From CAXXOK01 sp035353235 (GTDB lineage: Bacteria > Bacillota > Clostridia > Christensenellales > Aristaeellaceae): a DNA stretch of 6,122 nt. The DNA lies in assembly GCA_035353235.1 (NCBI GenBank), contig DAOPZG010000148.1:1-6122 (forward strand), given 5' to 3'. Shown piece after piece: positions 1 through 4,946 of the stretch; position 1 is the first letter of the stretch, and every line of letters starts with the position of its first letter. A program made the position numbers and the translations under genes. Below the pieces are notes generated by a model that was not told the DNA's origin, ran no database searches, and worked only from the letters and a program-made list of their open reading frames with translations.

Positions 1-611
1 TGACGCAGGTCTTCACCGATGACGGCCGCCTCGTCCCCGTGACCGTGGTGGAGGCAGGCCCCTGCAAGGTAGTGCAGAAAAAGAACGTGGAAAGCGACGG
101 TTACGAGGCCGTGCAGGTCGGTTTTGACACCCTGCCGGAGAACCGCGCTAAGAAACTGGTTAACAAACCTATGACTGGTCACTTCAAAAAGGCCGGCATC
201 GCTCCCGCGCGTTACCTGCGGGAACTGAAGCTGGACAATGCTTCTCAGCTGGAAGTGGGCGCCGACATCACCGTAGCCCAGTTTGAAGCCGGAGAAAAAA
301 TCGACGTGTGCGGTATTACCCGCGGCCGCGGCTTTACCGGCGCCATCTACCGTTGGCATCAGCACACCGGTCCTATGGCTCACGGCTCCAAGTATCATCG
401 TGGCGTAGGCTCCATGAGCGCCAACACCGACCCCGCCCGTGTTTTCAAAAACAAGAAGATGCCCGGCCATTACGGCGTGGAGCGCGTAACGGTGCAGAAC
501 CTGGAGATCGTCAAGATCGACACCGAGCGCAACCTGCTCCTCATCAAGGGCGCGGTGCCCGGACCCAACGGCGGCCTGCTGCTCGTGCGCAATGCCGTCA
601 AGGGCGCCTGA
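1..611 (+). CDS. rplC: 50S ribosomal protein L3 (uL3), 5' end cut off by window
   Basis: L3 binds 23S rRNA early in 50S assembly, and its long internal loop reaches toward the peptidyl-transferase centre. The reading frame is open from base 3 and gives 202 visible residues starting TQVFTDDGR, followed by VPVTVVEAGPC, the classic L3 N-terminal region. Bases 1-2 (tg) fit the end of the Met codon in the usual GMTQVF motif, so only about 11 residues are missing. The GTG at 39 lies inside this conserved block and is not the start. The centre carries the family loop (RGRGFTGAI, GPMAHGS, HRGVGSM, FKNKKMPGHYG), and the C-terminal part has VTVQNLEIVKID and LLLIKGAVPG. It ends in TGA at 609-611, and rplD follows after 30 bases. 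Nothing suggests damage. The identification is secure. Confidence 0.97.
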   Translation, partial: TQVFTDDGRLVPVTVVEAGPCKVVQKKNVESDGYEAVQVGFDTLPENRAKKLVNKPMTGHFKKAGIAPARYLRELKLDNASQLEVGADITVAQFEAGEKIDVCGITRGRGFTGAIYRWHQHTGPMAHGSKYHRGVGSMSANTDPARVFKNKKMPGHYGVERVTVQNLEIVKIDTERNLLLIKGAVPGPNGGLLLVRNAVKGA

Positions 612-641
612 TTCAAGCTCGACTGAAGGAGGAAATGATCC

Positions 642-1265
642 ATGCCTAAGACTGCACTTTATAATATGGAAGGCGCGGCCATCGGCGAGGTGGAGCTGAG
701 CGATGCAATTTTCGCGGCTCCCGTCAACGTAGCCGCCATGCACCTTGTGGTGCGTTCCATTCTGGCCAACAAACGCCAGGGCACGCAGAGCGCCCTCACC
801 CGCGGCGAAGTACGCGGCGGCGGCCGGAAAATCTACCGCCAGAAGGGGACCGGTAATGCGCGCCATCACGGCAACCGCGCGCCCCAGTTCAAACACGGCG
901 GCGTCGTGTTCGCTCCCAAGCCTCGCGATTATGTCGTAAACGTTCCCCGCAAGGTTCGCCGCCTGGCTTTTAAAAGCGCGCTGACCAGCAAACTGAACGA
1001 TGGCGATATCATCGTGATCGACGCACTGAAGCTGGACGAGGCCAAGACCAAGCTGATGGTCAAGTTCCTCGGCAACTTCGAACTCACCAAAAACACCATG
1101 CTGGTGCTTCCCGGCCGCGACGAGAACGTTGTGCGCGCGGGCAACAACCTCCAGCAGCTGCAGACCTTGTATGTGAATACGCTCAACGTATACGACATTT
1201 TAAAGGCCGGCAAAATCATCCTCACGCAGGATGCCCTCAAGGGCGTAGAGGAGGTTTACGCATGA
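642..1265 (+). CDS. rplD: 50S ribosomal protein L4 (uL4)
   Basis: L4 binds 23S rRNA domain I and sends an extended loop to the narrowest part of the nascent-peptide tunnel. In E. coli it also represses its own operon. The 207-residue length is normal. RQGTQSALTRGEVRGGGRK (about 45-63) leads into the tunnel loop, with RQKGTG at 66-71, and then FAPKPRDY (about 90-97). The C-terminal half has the TLNVYDILKAGKIILTQDAL block. The start is ATG 642, with AAGGAGG at 626-632. The stop overlaps the rplW start (ATGA, 1262-1265), which suggests translational coupling. The loop reads KIYRQKGTGNAR where E. coli has KPWRQKGTGRAR, so Pro, Trp and a tunnel-facing Arg are replaced. The Lys matching E. coli Lys63, a known erythromycin-resistance site, is kept as Lys68. 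Confidence 0.97.
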   Translation: MPKTALYNMEGAAIGEVELSDAIFAAPVNVAAMHLVVRSILANKRQGTQSALTRGEVRGGGRKIYRQKGTGNARHHGNRAPQFKHGGVVFAPKPRDYVVNVPRKVRRLAFKSALTSKLNDGDIIVIDALKLDEAKTKLMVKFLGNFELTKNTMLVLPGRDENVVRAGNNLQQLQTLYVNTLNVYDILKAGKIILTQDALKGVEEVYA

Positions 1266-1561
1266 AAGACCCGCACGATATTATCATTCGCCCGGTGCTG
1301 ACCGAGGAGGCCTACGAAGGCTTCACCGAAAAGCGCTATGTATTCGTGGTGGACCCCCGCGCCAACAAGACGGAGATCAAGCACGCGCTGGAAAGCGTGT
1401 TCAAGGGTATTCAGGTGGAAAACGTCAACACCGTGCGCACCCTGGGCAAGATCAAGAAACAGAACCGTACGCAGGGCCGCACCCCCGAAATCAAAAAGGC
1501 TTACGTAACCCTCAAGGAAGACTCCAAACCCATTGAGTTCTTCGAGGGCATGGCCGAATAA
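1262..1561 (+). CDS. rplW: 50S ribosomal protein L23 (uL23)
   Basis: L23 sits at the exit of the peptide tunnel, where trigger factor and the signal recognition particle dock. The 99-residue length is typical. The N-terminus has IIIRPVLTEEAY. Glu15 aligns by eye with E. coli Glu18, the trigger-factor contact. Next comes YVFVVDPRANKTEIKHALE (about 26-44), then the basic loop KIKKQNRTQGRTPEIKKAYV, and a C-terminus of KPIEFFEGM. The ATG overlaps the rplD stop. A GGAGG at 1250-1254, inside the end of rplD, is well placed to start it. The stop is TAA 1559-1561, and rplB begins after 20 bases. The C-terminal IEFFEGM form resembles clostridial L23 more than the E. coli form. That comparison is from memory. 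Confidence 0.97.
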   Translation: MKDPHDIIIRPVLTEEAYEGFTEKRYVFVVDPRANKTEIKHALESVFKGIQVENVNTVRTLGKIKKQNRTQGRTPEIKKAYVTLKEDSKPIEFFEGMAE

Positions 1562-1581
1562 AGCAGGGAGGACAAGTAGAA

Positions 1582-2412
1582 ATGGCGATTCGCGTTTACA
1601 GGCCAACCTCGCCCGCCCGCCGCTTCATGTCGGTGCTGACGTACGAGGAGATCACCACCAACAAGCCCGAGAAATCGCTGCTGGAGTATAAAAAGAAAAA
1701 CGCCGGCCGCAACAAACAGGGCAAAATTACCGTTCGCCACCAGGGTGGCGGCAACAAGGTAAAGTACCGCGTTATCGATTTTAAACGTGACAAGCTGGAT
1801 ATTCCCGCGAAAGTCACCACGATCGAGTACGATCCCAACCGCAGCGCCTTTATCGCACTGCTCACGTACAAAGACGGTGAGAAACGTTACATCCTGGCCC
1901 CCAACGGGCTGAAGGTGGGCGACACTGTTGTGAGCGGCGCCACCGCCGATATTATCGCCGGTAACGCACTGCCTGTTGAGAACATCCCGGTCGGAACCCT
2001 GATCCACAATGTGGAGATTAAGCCCGGACACGGCGGCCAGATGGCCCGTTCCGCGGGTATGAGCGCCCAGCTGATGGCTAAGGAAAACGGCTACGGTCTG
2101 GTACGCCTCCCCTCCGGCGAGTTGCGCAAAGTTGCGCTGAATGCGCTGGCGACGATCGGTGTCGTGGGTAACTCCGACCATGAAAACGTGCGAATTGGTA
2201 AAGCTGGTCGTACCCGCCATATGGGTATCCGCCCCACCGTCCGCGGCGTTGTCATGAACCCCTGCGATCACCCGCACGGCGGCGGCGAGGGCAAGAGCCC
2301 CGTCGGTATGCCCGCACCTGTGACCCCCTGGGGCAAGGTTGCGCTGGGCTTGAAGACCCGCAAGCACAAGAAGTATTCCAATAAGCTCATCGTCAAGCGC
2401 GCGGGTAAATAA
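1582..2412 (+). CDS. rplB: 50S ribosomal protein L2 (uL2)
   Basis: L2 is one of the largest and most conserved 50S proteins. It is needed for subunit association and for full peptidyl-transferase activity. The 276-residue length is normal (E. coli has 273). The N-terminus is MAIRVYRPTSPARRF. The rRNA-binding core includes GKITVRHQGGGNK, YRVIDFKRDK and IEYDPNRSAFIALL, followed by NIPVGTLIHNVE and GQMARSAG. The C-terminal signature HPHGGGEG starts at His230, which corresponds to the functionally important E. coli His229, and is followed by PVTPWGK. The start is ATG 1582, with GGGAGG at 1566-1571. It ends in TAA 2410-2412. The 33-base gap to rpsS holds only the rpsS ribosome-binding site. No oddities are visible. 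Confidence 0.98.
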   Translation: MAIRVYRPTSPARRFMSVLTYEEITTNKPEKSLLEYKKKNAGRNKQGKITVRHQGGGNKVKYRVIDFKRDKLDIPAKVTTIEYDPNRSAFIALLTYKDGEKRYILAPNGLKVGDTVVSGATADIIAGNALPVENIPVGTLIHNVEIKPGHGGQMARSAGMSAQLMAKENGYGLVRLPSGELRKVALNALATIGVVGNSDHENVRIGKAGRTRHMGIRPTVRGVVMNPCDHPHGGGEGKSPVGMPAPVTPWGKVALGLKTRKHKKYSNKLIVKRAGK

Positions 2413-2445
2413 CCCACAGCAGCCAAGGAAGGAGGAAACCAACCC

Positions 2446-2724
2446 ATGAGCCGTTCCATTAAAAAGGGACCCTATGTGGAATCCGCGCTGATGAAGCGCG
2501 TTATGGAAATGAACCATTCGGGCAAGAAGGCAGTCGTGAAGACCTGGTCCCGCGCCTCCACCATCTTCCCGGATTTTGTAGGCCACACCATCGCGGTGCA
2601 CGACGGCCGCAAACATGTGCCGGTTTACATCACCGAGGAAATGGTGGGTCACAAGCTGGGCGAATTCGTCCCGACCCGCACATTCCGCGGACACGCCGGT
2701 GAGAAGGCCGCCGCGGCCAAGTAA
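2446..2724 (+). CDS. rpsS: 30S ribosomal protein S19 (uS19)
   Basis: S19 sits in the head of the 30S subunit near S13 and the A-site side of the decoding region, and takes part in bridges to the 50S subunit. The 92-residue length is exactly the usual size. The protein begins MSRSIKKGPYVESALMKRV. The central signature IFPDFVGHTIAVHDGRKHVPVYITEEMVGHKLGEF runs from about residue 41 to 75 and is followed by PTRTFRGH and a basic, alanine-rich tail. The start is ATG 2446, with AAGGAGG at 2429-2435 and a 10-base spacer. The stop is TAA 2722-2724, and rplV follows after 23 bases. Confidence 0.98.
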   Translation: MSRSIKKGPYVESALMKRVMEMNHSGKKAVVKTWSRASTIFPDFVGHTIAVHDGRKHVPVYITEEMVGHKLGEFVPTRTFRGHAGEKAAAAK

Positions 2725-2747
2725 GCGGAAGGAGTTGAGTTGAACAC

Positions 2748-3131
2748 ATGGCATCCAATACCCAAAAAAAGGCGCAAGCCCATATGGCGGCCCGTGACAC
2801 TCGTCCGTCCGCCCATGCCAAATACGTACGGATTTCTTCCAGCAAGGTGAAGATCGTAATCGATCTGATCCGCGGAAAGTCGGTTGACGACGCGGTAGCG
2901 ATTCTGCAGTTCACCCCCAAGGCCGCTTCACCCGTTGTGCTGAAAGTGCTTAACAGCGCCATCGCCAACGCCGTGAACAACAGCGAATTGGATCGCAAGT
3001 CGCTTTACGTTGCCGAAGTGTACGCCAACCCCGGCCCCACGCTGAAGCGCTTCGTTGCCCGTTCCCGCGGCAGCGCGTCACCCGTACTCAAGCGCACCAG
3101 TCACATCAGCGTAGTGCTGGACCAGAAGTAA
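2748..3131 (+). CDS. rplV: 50S ribosomal protein L22 (uL22), with N-terminal extension
   Basis: L22 contacts all 23S rRNA domains, and its beta-hairpin lines the exit tunnel opposite L4. The protein has 127 residues, against 110 in E. coli. The extra length is an N-terminal extension of about 20 residues before the core AKYVRISSSKVKIVIDLIRGK. The C-terminal hairpin spans about 96-120 (GPTLKRF to LKRTSHI). At its tip this protein has RGSASPVL where E. coli has KGRADRIL, so E. coli Arg92 becomes Ser109. I chose ATG 2748 because AAGGAG at 2729-2734 lies ahead of it, though the 13-base spacer is long. The in-frame ATG at 2784 (Met13) would give a more conventional N-terminus but has no good ribosome-binding site. 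Related clostridial proteins, as I recall, also carry such extensions. Confidence 0.96.
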   Translation: MASNTQKKAQAHMAARDTRPSAHAKYVRISSSKVKIVIDLIRGKSVDDAVAILQFTPKAASPVVLKVLNSAIANAVNNSELDRKSLYVAEVYANPGPTLKRFVARSRGSASPVLKRTSHISVVLDQK

Positions 3132-3148
3132 GGCGAGGAGGTACCATA

Positions 3149-3826
3149 ATGGGTCAGAAAGTAAATCCCCATGGTGCTCGCGTTGGCGTCATCTTCAATT
3201 GGAGCACCCGCTGGTATGCCGACAAAAAGGATTTTGCGAACAACCTGATCGAGGATTTCAAACTTCGCAAAATGCTCAAGGAGAAGTACTACTCCACCGG
3301 CATCAGCAACATTGATATTGAACGCAGCGCCAACCGCATCACCGTAAACATTTTTACCGCCAAGCCCGGCATGATCATCGGCCGCGGCGGCGCGGGCATC
3401 GAAGCTCTGAAGAAGGATGTGGAAGCCTTCCTGGGCAAACCCGCGAACCTGAATATCATGGAGATCAAGGCACCCGACACCAACGCACAGCTGGTGGCGG
3501 AAAACATCGCTCAGCAGCTGGAGAAGCGCATCAGCTTCCGTCGTGCCATGAAGCAGAGCATGCAGCGGGCCATGAAGGCCGGCGCAAAGGGCATGAAATG
3601 CTCCGTTGGCGGTCGTCTGGGCGGCGCGGATATCGCGCGTACCGAGCACTATCACGAAGGCTCTATCCCTCTGCAGACGCTTCGCGCCGACATCGACTAC
3701 GGCTTTGCCGAAGCCAAGACCACTTATGGCCGCCTGGGCGTAAAGGTATGGATCTACAAGGGTCAGCGCCTGCCCAAGCCGAAGAAGCCGCAGGTTGCCC
3801 CTGCTGCCATCGAAGGAGGCAAATAA
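3149..3826 (+). CDS. rpsC: 30S ribosomal protein S3 (uS3)
   Basis: S3 is in the 30S head at the mRNA entry channel and, with S4 and S5, contributes to mRNA helicase activity. The protein has 225 residues. The N-terminal domain begins MGQKVNPHGARVGV. The KH type 2 RNA-binding domain runs from about 40 to 110, with its GXXG loop as GRGG at residues 78-81 (PGMIIGRGGAGIEAL). The C-terminal domain has GRLGGADIARTE, PLQTLRADIDYG, TTYGRLGVKVWIYKG and then a short basic, proline-rich tail. The start is ATG 3149, with GGAGG at 3137-3141 and a 7-base spacer. The last codons (IEGGK) contain the AAGGAGG that serves rplP, and rplP starts only 3 bases after the TAA, so the two are probably translationally coupled. 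Confidence 0.98.
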   Translation: MGQKVNPHGARVGVIFNWSTRWYADKKDFANNLIEDFKLRKMLKEKYYSTGISNIDIERSANRITVNIFTAKPGMIIGRGGAGIEALKKDVEAFLGKPANLNIMEIKAPDTNAQLVAENIAQQLEKRISFRRAMKQSMQRAMKAGAKGMKCSVGGRLGGADIARTEHYHEGSIPLQTLRADIDYGFAEAKTTYGRLGVKVWIYKGQRLPKPKKPQVAPAAIEGGK

Positions 3827-3829
3827 GCT

Positions 3830-4270
3830 ATGTTGATGCCCAAAAGAGTCAAGCGTCGCCGTGTTTTTCGCGGTCGCATGAAGGGCGAAGCCCATCGTGG
3901 CAACACCGTAACCTACGGTGAATATGGCCTGGTTGCGCTGGAACCGGCATGGGTGACCAGCCAGCAGATCGAGGCCGCCCGTATCGCCCTGACCCGTTAC
4001 ACCAAGCGCGGCGGTCAGGTTTGGATCAAGATTTTCCCCGACAAGCCCGTAACCGAGAAACCCGCGGAAACCCGCATGGGTTCCGGCAAAGGCTCCCCTG
4101 AGTACTGGGTTGCAGTCGTCAAGCCCGGCCGCGTGCTTTTCGAAGTGTCGGGCGTTGGCGATGAAATGGCGCTGGAGTCTCTCCGTCTGGCCGGGCACAA
4201 GCTGCCTATCAAGACGAAGATCCTGAAGCGCGAGGACAAGAACATCGAAGCGGGTGGTGAAGCGAAATGA
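3830..4270 (+). CDS. rplP: 50S ribosomal protein L16 (uL16)
   Basis: L16 is a late-assembling 50S protein that touches tRNA in the A and P sites. The 146-residue length is slightly above the 136 of E. coli, with the extra residues in the C-terminal tail (LKREDKNIEAGGEAK). The family start MLMPKRVKRRRVFRGRMKG is present. It is followed by YGEYGLVALEPAWVTSQQIEAARIALTRYTKRGG, and then RMGSGKGSPEYWVAVVKPGRVLFEVSGV from about 82. Arg82 corresponds to the Arg that is hydroxylated in some bacteria. The start is ATG 3830, served by AAGGAGG at 3813-3819 inside the end of rpsC. A second in-frame ATG at 3836 is less likely, because MLMPKR is the family N-terminus. The stop overlaps the rpmC start (ATGA, 4267-4270). 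Confidence 0.97.
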   Translation: MLMPKRVKRRRVFRGRMKGEAHRGNTVTYGEYGLVALEPAWVTSQQIEAARIALTRYTKRGGQVWIKIFPDKPVTEKPAETRMGSGKGSPEYWVAVVKPGRVLFEVSGVGDEMALESLRLAGHKLPIKTKILKREDKNIEAGGEAK

Positions 4271-4467
4271 AGGCCAATGAGCTTCTCGTGTTAAACAAGG
4301 CGGAGCTGGAAAGCAAAGCCAAAGAACTTAAGGAAGAGCTGTTCAACCTTCGTTTTCAGCTCGCAACCGGTCAACTGCAAAACACGATGGTCATCAAGGG
4401 TGTAAAGCGTGACATCGCCCGTGTGTTGACCGCCCTTCGTCAGCTTGAACAGAAAGAGGCTCAGTAA
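4267..4467 (+). CDS. rpmC: 50S ribosomal protein L29 (uL29)
   Basis: L29 is a small two-helix protein at the tunnel exit beside L23. The 66-residue length is typical. The motif KELKEELFNLRFQLATGQLQN is at about 18-38, and the second helix includes VKRDIARVLTALRQLE. Its ATG overlaps the rplP stop. The only ribosome-binding site is a partial GGTGA at 4256-4260, six bases upstream. It is weaker than at any other gene here, so translation probably depends on coupling to rplP. It ends in two in-frame stops in tandem, TAA 4465-4467 and TGA 4468-4470. Confidence 0.97.
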   Translation: MKANELLVLNKAELESKAKELKEELFNLRFQLATGQLQNTMVIKGVKRDIARVLTALRQLEQKEAQ

Positions 4468-4483
4468 TGAGCTCGACTCTATA

Positions 4484-4506
4484 TGAAGGAGGCAGCCGCT
4501 TCAATG
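4484..4506 (+). promoter_or_regulatory. rpsQ ribosome-binding site inside a small hairpin
   Basis: AAGGAGG at 4486-4492 lies 11 bases before ATG 4504. It fixes the rpsQ start and excludes the in-frame ATG at 4483, which overlaps the site itself. TGAAG (4484-4488) is perfectly complementary to CTTCA (4499-4503), and GG (4491-4492) can pair with CC (4496-4497), so the whole site could sit in a short hairpin next to the start codon. The pairing is seen in the sequence. Any effect on translation is inference. Confidence 0.6.
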
Positions 4507-4764
4507 TCTGAACAAAGAGGACTTCGCAAGACCCGCGTGGGCATGGTCGTAAGCGATAAGATGGACAAAACCATCGTCGTGGAGATCAAAGAGCGCGTGC
4601 GTCATCCGCTTTACGGCAAGATCATGAACCAGACCAGCAAGCTGAAAGCTCACGACGAGAACAATGAGTGCGGGATTGGCGATACCGTCCGCATCATGGA
4701 AACCCGTCCGCTGAGCAAGGATAAGTGCTGGAGACTGGTCGAGATCGTCGAAAAAGCCAAGTAA
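4504..4764 (+). CDS. rpsQ: 30S ribosomal protein S17 (uS17)
   Basis: S17 is a primary 16S rRNA binder at the bottom of the 30S body, with an OB-fold. It has 86 residues from ATG 4504: MSEQRGLRKTRVGMVVSDKMDKTIVV, then VRHPLYGKIM, then GIGDTVRIMETRPLSKDKCWRLVEIVEKAK. All are family signatures. An in-frame ATG at 4483 would add MKEAAAS, but that ATG overlaps the Shine-Dalgarno site at 4486-4492, so 4504 is the better start and gives the normal family length. It is separated from rpmC by 36 bases. It is the last gene of the S10 part. After its TAA (4762-4764) comes an unusually long spacer of 179 bases before rplN. Confidence 0.97.
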   Translation: MSEQRGLRKTRVGMVVSDKMDKTIVVEIKERVRHPLYGKIMNQTSKLKAHDENNECGIGDTVRIMETRPLSKDKCWRLVEIVEKAK

Positions 4765-4786
4765 GGAAAGACGTCGTTTCCGTTTT
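4765..4786 (+). terminator. weak terminator-like hairpin after rpsQ
   Basis: GGAAA (4765-4769) pairs with TTTCC (4777-4781) around the loop GACGTCG, and is followed by G and four T. The stem is only five pairs, with two G-C pairs, and the T run is short. It is therefore at best a partial terminator or attenuator between the S10 and spc parts, and chance is a real alternative. Confidence 0.2.
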
Positions 4787-4791
4787 GCCTG

Positions 4792-4813
4792 CAGGATCGC
4801 AGCAATGCGCCTG
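4792..4813 (+). other. hairpin capped by a GCAA (GNRA) tetraloop
   Basis: CGCA (4798-4801) pairs with TGCG (4806-4809) around GCAA (4802-4805). The outer stem CAGG (4792-4795) pairs with CCTG (4810-4813), with AT 4796-4797 bulged. That gives eight pairs with a GNRA loop, a hallmark of stable functional RNA. Its 3' end abuts the base of the next stem, so the two could stack coaxially. The fold was found by eye. Confidence 0.4.
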
Positions 4814-4870
4814 GCGGTGCCCGACGTGACTCGGCGATCTTCGTTCGGCCCTCGTCGGCAACATACCGCC
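4813..4870 (+). other. long three-segment stem-loop
   Basis: GGCGGT (4813-4818) is complementary to ACCGCC (4865-4870). Inside this, CCGACG (4821-4826) is complementary to CGTCGG (4853-4858). Inside that, GGC (4833-4835) pairs with GCC (4848-4850), with GA (4836-4837) and TC (4845-4846) extending it across a bulged G4847. Together these form a rod with two asymmetric internal loops. Base 4813 is shared with the preceding hairpin, so one pair must open. The complementarity is seen directly. A biological role is inferred. Confidence 0.4.
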
Positions 4871-4881
4871 GCCGATGGGCG

Positions 4882-4920
4882 CTCCGAAACACATTTGCGG
4901 AGGGCTGAAAAAGCCATCCG
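4882..4920 (+). other. two mutually exclusive hairpins before rplN
   Basis: Fold A: CTCCG (4882-4886) with CGGAG (4898-4902), plus AAA (4887-4889) with TTT (4894-4896), loop CACA, and G4897 bulged. Fold B: CGGA (4898-4901) with TCCG (4917-4920), a G-A mismatch, then GGCT (4903-4906) with AGCC (4912-4915), loop GAAAA. Both use 4898-4901, so only one can form completely. In fold B, CTCC 4882-4885 is released and is complementary to GGAG 4931-4934 of the rplN ribosome-binding site. This geometry would suit a translational switch, which is inference. Confidence 0.35.
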
Positions 4921-4928
4921 ATCCCAAC

Positions 4929-4946
4929 AAGGAGGAAAACCGTATG
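4929..4946 (+). promoter_or_regulatory. rplN ribosome-binding site and start
   Basis: AAGGAGG at 4929-4935 is 8 bases before ATG 4944. It fixes the L14 start as MIQPQTRLK and excludes the longer in-frame reading from ATG 4875, which would be translated straight through this site. Confidence 0.9.

Larger units (their letters stand above)
4765..4943 (+). promoter_or_regulatory. rpsQ-rplN spacer, candidate structured leader RNA
   Basis: This 179-base stretch is five times longer than any other spacer in the window (the next longest is 36). I see no credible gene. An ATG at 4875 runs in frame into rplN but has no ribosome-binding site and would overlap that of rplN. I see no clear -35/-10 pair. 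It contains several strong complementary segments: 4765-4769/4777-4781, 4792-4813 with a GCAA loop, 4813-4818/4865-4870 enclosing 4821-4826/4853-4858, and the competing hairpins 4882-4902 and 4898-4920. Its place matches the boundary between the separate S10 and spc operons of E. coli. I infer a cis-acting RNA, perhaps a ribosomal protein leader. A degenerate repeat or plain spacer is possible. I do not recognise it as a known RNA family. Confidence 0.45.

Noticed and set aside
39..611. GTG 39 as the start of L3
   Set aside because: Conserved L3 sequence (TQVFTDDGRLVP) continues upstream in frame to base 3, so the gene simply begins outside the window.
1501..2754. Long open frame on the minus strand (417 codons) opposite rplB and rpsS
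   Set aside because: It lies wholly antisense to highly conserved ribosomal genes. Its translation is Gly/Ala/His-rich and resembles no family. It arises from the codon bias of the + strand genes.
3101..4198. Long open frame on the minus strand (365 codons) opposite rpsC and rplP
   Set aside because: Same reason: it is a shadow of two certain genes, with no family resemblance.
4788..4795. Eight-base palindrome CCTGCAGG
   Set aside because: It is probably incidental. Half of it is used in the GCAA-loop hairpin stem, and nothing around it suggests an operator.
4875..4943. In-frame N-terminal extension of L14 or a short leader peptide from ATG 4875
   Set aside because: There is no ribosome-binding site upstream, it overlaps the true AAGGAGG, and L14 proteins are uniformly about 122 residues starting MIQ-like.
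4785..4943. An internal promoter for the spc genes in the spacer
   Set aside because: I looked for TTGACA- and TATAAT-like boxes at 16-18 base spacing and saw no convincing pair. TTGCCT 4785 and TTGCGG 4895 have no matching -10 box. A promoter unlike the consensus cannot be excluded.
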